A stretch of DNA of 21,993 bases from a virus: the IMG/VR virus record IMGVR_UViG_3300008114_001706, positions 1-21,993 of that record. The stretch is one strand, 5' to 3'. Both the position numbers and the translations under genes were made by a program. The stretch's first letter is position 1. Each line of letters starts with the position of its first letter. Below the pieces are notes generated by a model, which saw only the letters and a list, made by a program, of their open reading frames with translations, did not search any database and had not been told where the DNA came from. Below are positions 6,409 through 11,478 of this stretch, in pieces.

Positions 6409-6819
6409 TCAGTACCAGTTTCGTCTGTCACTATGTCTGAGAGCGCGACACGCACTCCCTGAATAGCGATGGTTAATGTATCGTAAACCGTGAAGGATTT
6501 GTAATTCAGGTTCTCGACTACGTTCTCTAAGGAGTTGAGCAATTCCGTAAGCTGTTGAAGCTGGGTTGTCGGCGAGGTGGTCAAGCCTGCTCTCACGGGT
6601 CCATAAGGTGACAAGGCATTTGGTTTCACGCTTGGTGTATCCGAGTGCTCTTGAGTAACTAACGATAAGTGACCTGTTCTCACGCTTTTCCTCCATCGTT
6701 GCCTTGGTTTGTATCGGCTTGGGTAAAGGTAGTTCCCCTAGCTTTTGTACGTGTACCAATAATAGGCTCAATAGTATTACCGTTAATATCAATCCACGTT
6801 TTACCCTCTTGCTCATCAC
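6409..6819 (-). CDS. membrane-anchored lytic-transglycosylase-like lysin
   Basis: This 136-residue protein has a basic start (MMSKRVKRG), a hydrophobic helix at about 10-23, a Pro-rich linker (LPLPKP) and then a small SLT/lysozyme-like domain. The likely catalytic Glu is E76 in LVTLWTRESRLD, followed by ADNPASTAYGIAQL, LQILHGLRYINHRY and a terminal RRNWY. This order matches the short transglycosylase domains of actinobacterial phages and secreted wall hydrolases, which cleave the glycan strands of peptidoglycan. The helix would export and tether the enzyme, as in signal-anchor endolysins. ATG 6819 has AAGG at good spacing. The first 47 codons overlap the upstream gene by 140 bases in another frame. 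A shorter form from ATG 6696 (AAGG just upstream) would lack the anchor. It is the last gene of the leftward operon, which suits a lysis role. Confidence 0.75.
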   Translation of the reverse strand: MMSKRVKRGLILTVILLSLLLVHVQKLGELPLPKPIQTKATMEEKRENRSLIVSYSRALGYTKRETKCLVTLWTRESRLDHLADNPASTAYGIAQLLRERSREPELQILHGLRYINHRYSGSACRALRHSDRRNWY

Positions 6820-6964
6820 TCACCTTTTCCTTCTCCAGCAATTCTTTGTAGTCTTCTGGGTGCAGGTGAGAGAGCTTGATTAAAGCCCTGTCCCTAGCTC
6901 TTCGGTAGTTACGGTAATAGACAGCTGCCTTTGCAGCACTTGCCATTCTCTTCTCATCTGTCAT
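6680..6964 (-). CDS. hypothetical protein, basic N-terminus and coiled region
   Basis: ATG 6964 is chosen, with a weak AGAAG upstream; TTG 6985 is possible. The 94-residue product has a strongly basic helical first half (YYRNYRRARDRALIKLS), then HPEDYKELLEKEKVSDEQEGKTW, and a loose polar tail. This HPExYxxLLxxEK...GKTW pattern is familiar from actinophage proteins of unknown function, so the gene is real and not a shadow of the overlapping lysin frame. Its last 140 bases also encode the lysin's membrane anchor. It overlaps the tiny membrane-peptide gene upstream by 11 bases. Confidence 0.7.
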   Translation of the reverse strand: MTDEKRMASAAKAAVYYRNYRRARDRALIKLSHLHPEDYKELLEKEKVSDEQEGKTWIDINGNTIEPIIGTRTKARGTTFTQADTNQGNDGGKA

Positions 6965-7037
6965 TGATCTTCTTATCCCATACAATAATCAAGTAAGCAA
7001 TTAACATTACAGCTGCTAGTCCTAGTGCATATGTCAT
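6954..7037 (-). CDS. 27-aa one-helix membrane peptide
   Basis: The ATG forms a 4-bp ATGA overlap with the stop of the gene upstream. Its 3' end overlaps the next start by 11 bases, so it is placed like a translated gene. The peptide MTYALGLAAVMLIAYLIIVW plus a charged tail (DKKINDR) is a single transmembrane helix with a positive inside end. It lies two genes before the lysin; a holin-like or small regulatory membrane role is possible but not shown. Confidence 0.6.
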   Translation of the reverse strand: MTYALGLAAVMLIAYLIIVWDKKINDR

Positions 7038-7285
7038 ACTCCCACCGCCAACGCTGCATAGATAACCTTAGTTATATCCAACGACTGTCCTACTAGGTGA
7101 GCATCTTCCTCATCACTATCCCAGCCTGAGACTAGAAGCCTACAGTTAATAGGGCTGCGTCTTAGATATTCGATAGCTTCATTGGCACTGTTGCCACCCC
7201 AAATCGCCTCACCCTTCTCATCTACTACTTCATATAGGTTGATAAGTGTGGATACGCGAGGGTGAAATGCAATTATCTCACTCAT
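7034..7285 (-). CDS. hypothetical actinophage-type protein, 83 aa
   Basis: This 83-residue protein starts MSEIIAFHPRVSTLINLYEV. It continues with DEKGEAIWGGNSANEAIEYLRRSP, then LLVSGWDSDEEDAHLVGQSLDIT. The pattern (strand, Gly turn, EAI helix, VSxWDSDEEDAxLVGxxxDIT) looks like a conserved family of actinophage proteins of unknown function; I cannot assign an activity. The acidic SDEEDA loop is notable. A G-rich ribosome-binding sequence (GGGGGAGA) lies directly before the ATG, within the 3' end of the upstream gene, which it overlaps by 8 bases. Confidence 0.7.
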   Translation of the reverse strand: MSEIIAFHPRVSTLINLYEVVDEKGEAIWGGNSANEAIEYLRRSPINCRLLVSGWDSDEEDAHLVGQSLDITKVIYAALAVGV

Positions 7286-7529
7286 TCTCCCCCTGCCCTT
7301 CTACATTCTCTTTGATTATATCGTTGATAGTCTTCTCTACAGCTGGCGTATCTGATGACAGCGAGATCTTAGATAGTGCTTCACCTAACGCTGTTCGCCA
7401 GTTGCTACCTTCTCCAGCTGCCAGCGGGGTAGGTTCACCACCACTGAAATCAAAGAGCTCTACCTTATTCCACTTCTGTCCTGCCTGTACCACCAATGTA
7501 ATAACGTGGGTAATTGTATCTTCTGCCAT
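7278..7529 (-). CDS. hypothetical protein, 83 aa
   Basis: The ATG follows directly on the upstream TAA, with the ribosome-binding sequence AAGGGTGAG inside the upstream gene's last codons. The 83-residue product opens with a strand (THVITLVVQAGQKWNKVELFDF), then a Gly-rich loop and a helical region (WRTALGEALSKIS), ending in an acidic helix and GQGENE. No family is recognised. It overlaps the next gene by 8 bases. Codon use and coupling support it as a real gene. Confidence 0.65.
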   Translation of the reverse strand: MAEDTITHVITLVVQAGQKWNKVELFDFSGGEPTPLAAGEGSNWRTALGEALSKISLSSDTPAVEKTINDIIKENVEGQGENE

Positions 7530-7691
7530 TTACTCACCCTTCCCTTCTGAATATGTATCGATCATAGATAGTGCATAGGTCATTCTCATTAGGTTCATTC
7601 CCGCTTCCTTCTCCGTCTCTTCCTCTTGTATCTGTATCAATGCAAGGTCACGACATAGATCGGCCTTAGCTTGCCAGTATTCTTTATTCAT
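7530..7691 (-). CDS. small hypothetical protein, 53 aa
   Basis: ATG 7691 overlaps the upstream TAA by one base (TAATG), and TAA 7530-7532 abuts the next ATG. The 53-residue product begins MNKEYWQAKADLCRDLALIQ, a helix, followed by an acidic stretch (EEETEKEAG) and a Met-rich helix. It ends SEGKGE, codons that also form the ribosome-binding site for the next gene. No family is recognised; it is probably an all-helical protein. Confidence 0.6.
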   Translation of the reverse strand: MNKEYWQAKADLCRDLALIQIQEEETEKEAGMNLMRMTYALSMIDTYSEGKGE

Positions 7692-7834
7692 TACGCTATC
7701 TCCCATTCCTCTATTTCCTTACCTACTTGATTAAGTCCTGCTAATTTGCAGGTATCATTCTCGCAGTTGCGTTGGTCGCTATTTTTATACTGAGCTAAAC
7801 TCTCCCAGCAATCTTCACACTTATAGTACTTCAT
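7691..7834 (-). CDS. small Cys-rich (zinc-binding type) protein, 47 aa
   Basis: The 47-residue product starts MKYYKCEDCWESLAQYK, so C6-x2-C9, and later has C24 and C29, giving four Cys suited to one zinc ion. It starts next to the upstream gene's TAA and shares one base with the next gene (TAATG). The 23 bases at its start (7832-7854) are identical to another gene junction at 7527-7549. Function is unknown; small treble-clef or ribbon proteins like this often bind DNA or host proteins. Confidence 0.62.
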   Translation of the reverse strand: MKYYKCEDCWESLAQYKNSDQRNCENDTCKLAGLNQVGKEIEEWEIA

Positions 7835-7993
7835 TTACTCACCCTTCCCTTCTGTTGGTAATACTCTTCCCTTAAAATCGGTGCTGATTATCTTGATATC
7901 TTCTTCCCCTATGTAAAGGTTACCCCAATCCCACTGCCTAGGGTCACCGTCATAAGTCTCTATCTCTAGTGTTACTAGCCACTTATCCTTCAT
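7835..7993 (-). CDS. small hypothetical protein, 52 aa
   Basis: The 52-residue product begins MKDKWLVTLEIETYDGDP, followed by WDWGNLYIGEEDIKIIS, a pattern of alternating beta strands, and ends TEGKGE. Its ATG lies inside the last codons of the upstream gene (11-base overlap). TAA 7835-7837 is directly followed by the next ATG. The strand-rich sequence suggests a small beta-barrel or sheet protein. No family is recognised. Confidence 0.6.
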   Translation of the reverse strand: MKDKWLVTLEIETYDGDPRQWDWGNLYIGEEDIKIISTDFKGRVLPTEGKGE

Positions 7994-8219
7994 CAAGCTC
8001 CACCTCTCCGTCACCTAGTATCAGGGTTACGGTTATGTCGTTGATAATTGTCTCGTCTATCTTGCCAAGCTCGTCCTCTATGTTATTCATACCGTTGATC
8101 GTGGCTTGTTCGTAGGCTTCAGCACTTAGGTTTCCCGTAGTGTCATCAAGCTCTAGGCATACGTTAGTAGTAATCGTTAAGTAATCGGTTACGAAATTAA
8201 CGCGGTAGTCATAGCTCAC
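7983..8219 (-). CDS. hypothetical acidic protein, 78 aa
   Basis: GTG 8219 makes a 4-bp GTGA overlap with the stop of the gene upstream, which supports this start. The 78-residue product is acidic, with strands (YRVNFVTDYLTITTNVCLEL), a central helix (SAEAYEQATINGMNNIEDELG) and a last strand pair (INDITVTLILGDGEVELDEG). The alpha/beta order is that of a compact domain, but I do not recognise a family. Confidence 0.65.
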   Translation of the reverse strand: MSYDYRVNFVTDYLTITTNVCLELDDTTGNLSAEAYEQATINGMNNIEDELGKIDETIINDITVTLILGDGEVELDEG

Positions 8220-8353
8220 TTCTCTCCCCCTTCACAAGCGTCACAATCAGGTTCAGCTTCGTTGCGTTCAGCTTCATAGTCTATGAGAGCACCGTCTAAC
8301 CCTTCCCCACAAGGTAGGCAAACCGATAACCCATTCTCTAACACCTTCATCAT
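8216..8353 (-). CDS. small zinc-ribbon-like protein, 45 aa
   Basis: ATG 8353 overlaps the upstream TGA by one base; ATG 8350 right after it would give 44 residues. The product has C12-x2-C15 and C37-x2-C40, a four-Cys zinc site, separated by an acidic helix (YEAERNEAEP). The gene upstream supplies GGGGAAGGG as ribosome-binding sequence. Its stop overlaps the GTG of the next gene. Function is unknown. Confidence 0.62.
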   Translation of the reverse strand: MMKVLENGLSVCLPCGEGLDGALIDYEAERNEAEPDCDACEGGEK

Positions 8354-8520
8354 CACCCTTCCCCTCTCATAATCTGCGGTAGGTTTAGCAATCGTCTCAC
8401 TTGCGCGAGCTGATCCAACCTGCCTTGATAGTAGTTACGGTCACTACTCTCCGTTCCAGTACTCAGTCTCTCTAGTACCCATTCTGCCTCTACATTTAGG
8501 AACTGCTCCAGCTCTTTCAT
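8353..8520 (-). CDS. small helical hypothetical protein, 55 aa
   Basis: Start and stop each share one base with the neighbours (TGATG at both ends). The 55 residues form two probable helices: KELEQFLNVEAEWVLERLS, and then YYQGRLDQLAQVRRLLNL after a polar turn with STGTESSDRN. This is a helical-hairpin design without Cys. The last codons (MRGEG) form the ribosome-binding site of the next gene. No family is recognised. Confidence 0.6.
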   Translation of the reverse strand: MKELEQFLNVEAEWVLERLSTGTESSDRNYYQGRLDQLAQVRRLLNLPQIMRGEG

Positions 8521-8624
8521 CACTCTTCCTGCCCTTCTAGTCGCTGCTTAATAGCTTGTTTAATCTTCTCGTTGGTATCTGTATCCATTCCCATTACTAC
8601 GATATGCGTATCAGCCCAGCTCAT
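8520..8624 (-). CDS. 34-aa hypothetical peptide
   Basis: The ATG overlaps the upstream TAA by one base and its stop overlaps the next ATG by one base. The sequence MSWADTHIVVMGMDTDTNEK plus a basic helix (IKQAIKQRLEGQEE) has the look of a strand-turn-helix mini-protein. Confidence is limited by its size; packing between two coupled genes is the main support. Confidence 0.5.
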   Translation of the reverse strand: MSWADTHIVVMGMDTDTNEKIKQAIKQRLEGQEE

Positions 8625-8776
8625 TACGCTACCGCCTTAGCTTTACACCCGTTGCACACTATGCCTACACCGATCTTAATTGTGTAGCTGGGTAACCTCT
8701 TGCCATTACTTAGCGTTACATATAACGCTTCATTACTGTTGCATTCCATACATACGGGCTTGATTTTTTTGCTCAT
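8624..8776 (-). CDS. small zinc-ribbon protein, 50 aa
   Basis: The ATG makes an ATGA overlap with the 116-residue gene upstream. The 50-residue product begins MSKKIKPVCMECNSNEALYV and ends IGVGIVCNGCKAKAVA, so C9-x2-C12 and C41-x2-C44 form a classic zinc ribbon with beta strands between. It is basic, in keeping with nucleic-acid binding. Specific function is unknown. Confidence 0.65.
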   Translation of the reverse strand: MSKKIKPVCMECNSNEALYVTLSNGKRLPSYTIKIGVGIVCNGCKAKAVA

Positions 8777-9123
8777 TCTTCTTCCCCTTCCATAGCTGCA
8801 TTCTTCTCCAATAGCTGGCGCACTAGCTCAGCTGCTGCCACCACTCCCGCTGCGTGGGCTTCTTCCAGTGCTTTGTTACTGTACCTGCTGCAAGGTATAA
8901 CACTCACGCGATCCATTACATCTATGCCCTGCCGCCAGCGTTCCATAGTAAAGCTGCCACTGTAAGTGATACTGCATTCCTTCACCACTGTAACGATAGC
9001 CTTACTCCCTTTATAGTGAGAGGTATATACCTTCACCCTTCTCCCATTCTCTAGGTCATAGGTATCAGTAGCCTTGCGGCCTATGAAATCAGTGAACCTT
9101 TTGCATTCTGTAGCTGTAATCAC
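8773..9123 (-). CDS. hypothetical protein, 116 aa
   Basis: GTG 9123 directly follows the upstream TAA, and GAAGGGTGAG just upstream serves as ribosome-binding site. The 116-residue product has a strand-rich first half (NGRRVKVYTSHYKGSKAIVTVVKE, then ITYSGSF) and a helical end (KALEEAHAAGVVAAAELVRQLLEK). I do not recognise a family. Its end overlaps the zinc-ribbon gene by 4 bases. It is one of the few full-size proteins in this operon. Confidence 0.68.
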   Translation of the reverse strand: MITATECKRFTDFIGRKATDTYDLENGRRVKVYTSHYKGSKAIVTVVKECSITYSGSFTMERWRQGIDVMDRVSVIPCSRYSNKALEEAHAAGVVAAAELVRQLLEKNAAMEGEEE

Positions 9124-9249
9124 TTACTCACCCTTCTCTTCTGTCATAGTTAGAATATAGCCGCGCTCTAGCCCTTCAATATAGGCGTCTAGCACTGCCA
9201 TAGCTGTATCTTTATCCCACTGCTTAGGCATAGTGATATTTATACTCAT
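9124..9249 (-). CDS. small hypothetical protein, 41 aa
   Basis: The ATG abuts the stop of the membrane-peptide gene upstream, with GGGAAAG before it. The product is 41 residues: a short strand (MSINITMPKQW), a helix (DKDTAMAVLDAYIEGLERG) and YILTMTEEKGE. The last codons again double as the ribosome-binding site for the next gene. No family is recognised. Confidence 0.58.
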   Translation of the reverse strand: MSINITMPKQWDKDTAMAVLDAYIEGLERGYILTMTEEKGE

Positions 9250-9402
9250 TCACTTTCCCTGCCCTTCTAGATAGCACTCGGTAATCGTTCCCCAGCACCA
9301 ACCATTTCCAACCCAATTGATGTGACCTGAAGCGTAGAATATGGCAGCTAGTAGCAGCACGATAGCTACTGCTCTCACTCTCTTTCCTCTTCTAGTAATC
9401 AT
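9250..9402 (-). CDS. 50-aa single-pass membrane protein
   Basis: ATG 9402 makes an ATGA overlap with the upstream gene, so I prefer it to an in-frame ATG at 9435 that would lie deep in that gene. The product is MITRRGKRVR, a hydrophobic helix (AVAIVLLLAAIFYAS), and an outside-type tail with two Cys (GWCWGTITECYLEG) that could form a disulfide. The positive N-terminus predicts an inside-N topology. It could be a small signal-anchor protein; function is unknown. Confidence 0.62.
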   Translation of the reverse strand: MITRRGKRVRAVAIVLLLAAIFYASGHINWVGNGWCWGTITECYLEGQGK

Positions 9403-9755
9403 TCCTCTTCCTTCCCGTTTACTGTATCCTGCCAAATTTTATTTCCCCAATCTGGGTGTGACCTGAAGCAGCTGCCATAATATGCAACATCTCCAAGGTC
9501 ATCACAGTAAACCCCAGTAAGCTCCCCTTTGATAGATACCTTCCCGCTTCTAGTGAATATCCTGCGTACGGTATAGGTATCATTCCAAGCAAGGTCAATA
9601 GTCAAGCTGTACCCGTTGCTAATCGGTAAAGTAATGCCAGTGCTGCGCTTGATTACTCTTCCGCCACTTATAGCGAATAAGTTATCCCTTCCCAGCTGCT
9701 CTATAGTCTCGGATATATTGCACTCTCTGAACTCTTCTAGCTTTACTGCTTCCAT
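9399..9755 (-). CDS. hypothetical protein, 118 aa
   Basis: The ATG overlaps the preceding TAA by one base. The 118-residue product has a helical start (MEAVKLEEFRECNISETIEQ), then strand-rich segments (GYSLTIDLAWNDTYTVRRIF, GKVSIKGELTGVYCDDLGDV) and a C-terminal YYGSCFRSHPDWGNKIWQ. I do not recognise a family; the beta-rich centre suggests a sandwich or barrel. The end supplies GGAAGAGG to the next gene as ribosome-binding site. Confidence 0.65.
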   Translation of the reverse strand: MEAVKLEEFRECNISETIEQLGRDNLFAISGGRVIKRSTGITLPISNGYSLTIDLAWNDTYTVRRIFTRSGKVSIKGELTGVYCDDLGDVAYYGSCFRSHPDWGNKIWQDTVNGKEEE

Positions 9756-9901
9756 TACGCTACCTGCTTTGTATAGATACCGTAAGCAGCGTACAGCTTA
9801 GTGATCCGCTTTACTGCAGCTGCTGTCATTACTGCCGCTGCTACTTCCTCGCCAGTCTCGATATCTACTAGGCGGATATAGCTCTTCTCTCTCCCTGCCA
9901 T
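9755..9901 (-). CDS. small hypothetical protein, 48 aa
   Basis: The ATG is preceded by GGAAGGGG about 9 bases upstream, a strong ribosome-binding site in a conserved intergenic element. The 48-residue product starts MAGREKSYIRLVDIETGEEV, two strands with a turn, then a helix rich in Ala (AAAVMTAAAVKRITKLYAAY). It reads like a small conserved phage domain of unknown function. It is the first gene after the candidate internal promoter at 9958-9986. Confidence 0.62.
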   Translation of the reverse strand: MAGREKSYIRLVDIETGEEVAAAVMTAAAVKRITKLYAAYGIYTKQVA

Positions 9902-9950
9902 TTTTTTACCCCTTCCAAGGTAGGTTATTCCTAGGGCTTAGCTCTAGGCC

Positions 9951-9980
9951 ATTCCTTACGGTATAGCTACCGTAAAGAAT
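9951..9980. repeat. hairpin of intergenic element copy A
   Basis: TTACGGTA (9956-9963) and TACCGTAA (9968-9975) form a perfect 8-bp stem with a 4-base loop. After one mismatch, ATTC/GAAT adds four more pairs. The whole intergenic element (9906-9992) shares flanks with 10643-10730: AGTCAAGCTCTA on one side, and CCTAGG-type palindromes and CCCCTTCCAAGGT on the other. The stems differ in sequence but keep the same geometry. Confidence 0.75.
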
Positions 9981-9986
9981 AGTCAA
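9958..9986 (-). promoter_or_regulatory. candidate internal promoter of the leftward operon
   Basis: On the minus strand TTGACT (9981-9986) is followed after exactly 17 bases by TACCGT (9958-9963), which fits the actinobacterial TANNNT -10 form. The spacer shares TACGGTAGC with the main leftward promoter at 11317-11345. A hairpin occupies the same bases, so an attenuator or operator role competes with this reading. Confidence 0.4.
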
Positions 9987-9989
9987 GCT

Positions 9990-10352
9990 CTAAGCTACTT
10001 CACGCGCTAGGCGTGGCGCATTCTCTCCCAGCTCTTCAGTATCTGATATATCGAATACATATCTCCAGCTGAAGCGCATTTTATCCTCTCCCGCTTCAGT
10101 GGTATAGCTGCCAGTAGGCACGAGGATAGCTGCGCCGCTGCTCCCCTTCTTTACGCTTCTTCCTGCGCTCTTCCAATCGTGGAAGCCAGCGCATTTTGTA
10201 GCTGTAGGCTTCTGCCATAGAATTAGAAGCCCATTCCTTACGCTGTAATCTTCAAGCAGTGTAGTCGGCACAATAGTGCCGCGCTCTTCCATAATCTCCA
10301 CTGCGTCAGCTAGTGAGCGTATAAATGCGGCCTTCTCTTCCTTGCTTCTCAT
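9990..10352 (-). CDS. ArdC N-terminal-domain protein (antirestriction-like, ssDNA-binding)
   Basis: This 120-residue protein matches the N-terminal domain of ArdC-type antirestriction proteins. DYSVRNGLLILWQKPTATK at 35-53 corresponds to the S-x-x-N-x-L-L-I...Q-x-P-x-A motif. CAGFHDWKSAGRSVKKG follows at 54-70, then an ILVP strand, and RYVFDISDTE at 97-106 closes the domain. In ArdC this domain binds single-stranded DNA and helps protect incoming DNA from restriction. The C-terminal metallopeptidase (HExxH) of full ArdC is absent, so it is a stand-alone N-domain. ATG 10352 has GGGAGAG upstream and lies 4 bases after the preceding stop. The early position in the leftward operon suits protection of DNA soon after entry. 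Confidence 0.8.
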   Translation of the reverse strand: MRSKEEKAAFIRSLADAVEIMEERGTIVPTTLLEDYSVRNGLLILWQKPTATKCAGFHDWKSAGRSVKKGSSGAAILVPTGSYTTEAGEDKMRFSWRYVFDISDTEELGENAPRLAREVA

Positions 10353-10356
10353 ATGC

Positions 10357-10641
10357 TTACTCTCCCGCCAGCTCTAACACTGCCCAGCTGCTGTTAGCGT
10401 TCAAGCGTTCAAGCTCAGCTGTAATCTCTTCCACTGTAGAATTCTCAGTAATTGTAGAGATATCCCGCAAGGCTCCCGCGTTCATAGTCTCGAACATCCC
10501 AGCGGGTAAGTTCATAACCTTAGCTAGATATTCACTAGATAGGCTCACTTTACTGTTGAAGCTCTTGCCAGCGTAAGTAAATGGGAAATAAACCCATTCA
10601 ATAGCTGTATTCTCTCCCTTTACTTCTAGTGCTGTATTCAT
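10357..10641 (-). CDS. hypothetical protein, 94 aa
   Basis: ATG 10641 has GGAAGGGG 7 bases upstream, the same site as in the other intergenic element. The 94-residue product has strand-forming starts (TAIEWVYFPFTYAGKSF), then SLSSEYLAKVMNLPAGMFE and a C-terminal helix (VEEITAELERLNANSSWAVL). I do not recognise a family. It lies directly before the ArdC-like gene, 4 bases apart, so the two are likely co-translated and may work together. Confidence 0.65.
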   Translation of the reverse strand: MNTALEVKGENTAIEWVYFPFTYAGKSFNSKVSLSSEYLAKVMNLPAGMFETMNAGALRDISTITENSTVEEITAELERLNANSSWAVLELAGE

Positions 10642-10642
10642 T

Positions 10643-10730
10643 CTATACCCCTTCCAAGGTTTAGGATCTTTCCTAGGCTAGCCCTAGGCCAGCGGCCAGC
10701 TCTTGCGAGCTGGCAGCTAGTCAAGCTCTA
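10643..10730. repeat. intergenic element copy B with hairpin
   Basis: This gap is a second copy of the element at 9906-9992: the same stop-proximal AGTCAAGCTCTA, a CCTAGG palindrome cluster and the same ribosome-binding stretch CCCCTTCCAAGG. Its hairpin is GCCAGCTC (10695-10702) and GAGCTGGC (10707-10714), a perfect 8-bp stem. On the minus strand the 4-base loop is GCAA, a GNRA tetraloop. A TTGACT box is present as in copy A, but no convincing -10 follows it. Confidence 0.7.
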
Positions 10731-10898
10731 GCGTAGTGCTTCTATGTCTGCTGGGTCTAGGTTAGTATCATAGCTATGGCCGCAATTAGGGCAGCTGATA
10801 GCAGCTAGGAAGCTGTCACCGTAAGGCTCTAGCCATATAAACGCAGCTGAGCTATTACAGTCACCGCAGATAGCTTTATGCTTCACAGTCGTGTCCAT
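10728..10898 (-). CDS. zinc-ribbon protein, 56 aa
   Basis: ATG 10898 is chosen because GGGAGAG lies 8 bases upstream; an in-frame ATG at 10925 has no ribosome-binding site. The product begins MDTTVKHKAICGDCNSSAAF and has a second CxxC in ISCPNCGHSYDTNLDP, giving a four-Cys ribbon (C11, C14, C36, C39). Beta strands with Trp and Phe lie between. This is a zinc ribbon, probably nucleic-acid or protein binding. The gene overlaps its upstream neighbour by 23 bases in another frame. Confidence 0.65.
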   Translation of the reverse strand: MDTTVKHKAICGDCNSSAAFIWLEPYGDSFLAAISCPNCGHSYDTNLDPADIEALR

Positions 10899-10992
10899 AG
10901 TAATACTCTCCCGCTTCCTCTTCATTAAGTAAGTTAAATATTCTGCCGCATTCTATGCAGCGGGCGCGTGTCTGTAGCTTGAAGGTATCCAT
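10876..10992 (-). CDS. 38-aa Cys-rich actinophage-type protein
   Basis: The ATG abuts the TAA of the gene upstream, with AAGGAAAG as ribosome-binding site. The product is 38 residues with RCIECGRIFNLLNEEEA and YYYGHDCEA. The C-x2-C-x-R-x-F...EA...YYGHDCE pattern recurs in small proteins of actinophages, which supports it despite its size. C12, C15, H34 and C36 could bind zinc. Function is unknown. Confidence 0.65.
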   Translation of the reverse strand: MDTFKLQTRARCIECGRIFNLLNEEEAGEYYYGHDCEA

Positions 10993-11274
10993 TTACTTTC
11001 CTTCCTTATATCTGCGAGAAGCCCAGCTGGTAGCTCTAGCCTTAGCTTCCTCTAGTGTAATATCCTTGTGCCAGCGATTAGAGCTCTTATGTCCGCCAGT
11101 GGTAAGCAGCGTGTAAATATCTGAGCTGCCCAGCTGGTAGATAGTGGCGCGGGCCTTAGGGTTGATAGGGTTGCCAGTGCTGCGCTCTACTAAATCAGCT
11201 GGCAGCTGTAAGCTAATCATATTCCAATCTTTACGCTCTATCAGATTATCTGATAGGAATGTATCTAGCTTCAT
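10993..11274 (-). CDS. hypothetical protein, first gene of the leftward operon, 93 aa
   Basis: ATG 11274 is preceded by GGAAGG and lies about 36 bases from the predicted transcription start. The 93-residue product has MKLDTFLSDNLIERKDWNMI, then SLQLPADLVERSTGNPINPK, YQLGSSDIYTLLTTGGHKSS and a helical end (TLEEAKARATSWASRRYKEGK). The alternation of strands and one final helix suggests a small alpha/beta domain; no family is recognised. As the first gene after the strongest visible promoter it is probably made early and in quantity. Confidence 0.68.
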   Translation of the reverse strand: MKLDTFLSDNLIERKDWNMISLQLPADLVERSTGNPINPKARATIYQLGSSDIYTLLTTGGHKSSNRWHKDITLEEAKARATSWASRRYKEGK

Positions 11275-11288
11275 TTACTTACCTTCCT

Positions 11289-11309
11289 TCAGCTGAACTC
11301 TTCAGCTGA
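11289..11309. repeat. palindromic repeat in the 5' leader of the leftward operon
   Basis: TCAGCTGA occurs twice (11289-11296 and 11302-11309). Each copy is itself a palindrome and the pair can form an 8-bp hairpin. It lies between the predicted transcription start and the first ribosome-binding site, so it could be an operator or a leader hairpin. Confidence 0.6.
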
Positions 11310-11316
11310 TACCCTT

Positions 11317-11345
11317 AAAGTACGCTACCGTATTCAGCGTGTCAA
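11317..11345 (-). promoter_or_regulatory. sigma-70 promoter for the leftward operon
   Basis: On the minus strand a perfect TTGACA (11340-11345) is followed after 17 bases by TACTTT (11317-11322). This is a near-consensus promoter of the kind read by host RNA polymerase. It lies about 43 bases before the first ATG of a 23-gene operon. Confidence 0.75.
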
Positions 11346-11420
11346 GCTATAAGCTGCGATATTAGGTAACAATATGGTAACGATTAGCTGAGAATTAGCT
11401 GTGAGATCTTATGCCCTAGA

Positions 11421-11478
11421 AGCTAGAAGCTGGCAGCTGTAAAGCTGCGCGAGCTGAGACAGCTGCGCCAGCTGGCCG
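11421..11478. repeat. AGCT iteron array, left
   Basis: AGCT starts at 11421, 11428, 11435, 11443, 11452, 11461 and 11470. The last four are spaced exactly 9 bp apart, with units AGCTGCGCG, AGCTGAGAC, AGCTGCGCC and AGCTGGCCG. Further AGCT copies lie at 11345-11400 and 11499-11518, the latter as three head-to-tail copies. Confidence 0.75.

Noticed and set aside
6399-6683. 94-codon minus-strand frame over the lysin catalytic domain
   Set aside because: It lies almost wholly inside the transglycosylase-like frame, which has clear motifs. This one has no ribosome-binding site of note and no recognisable pattern.
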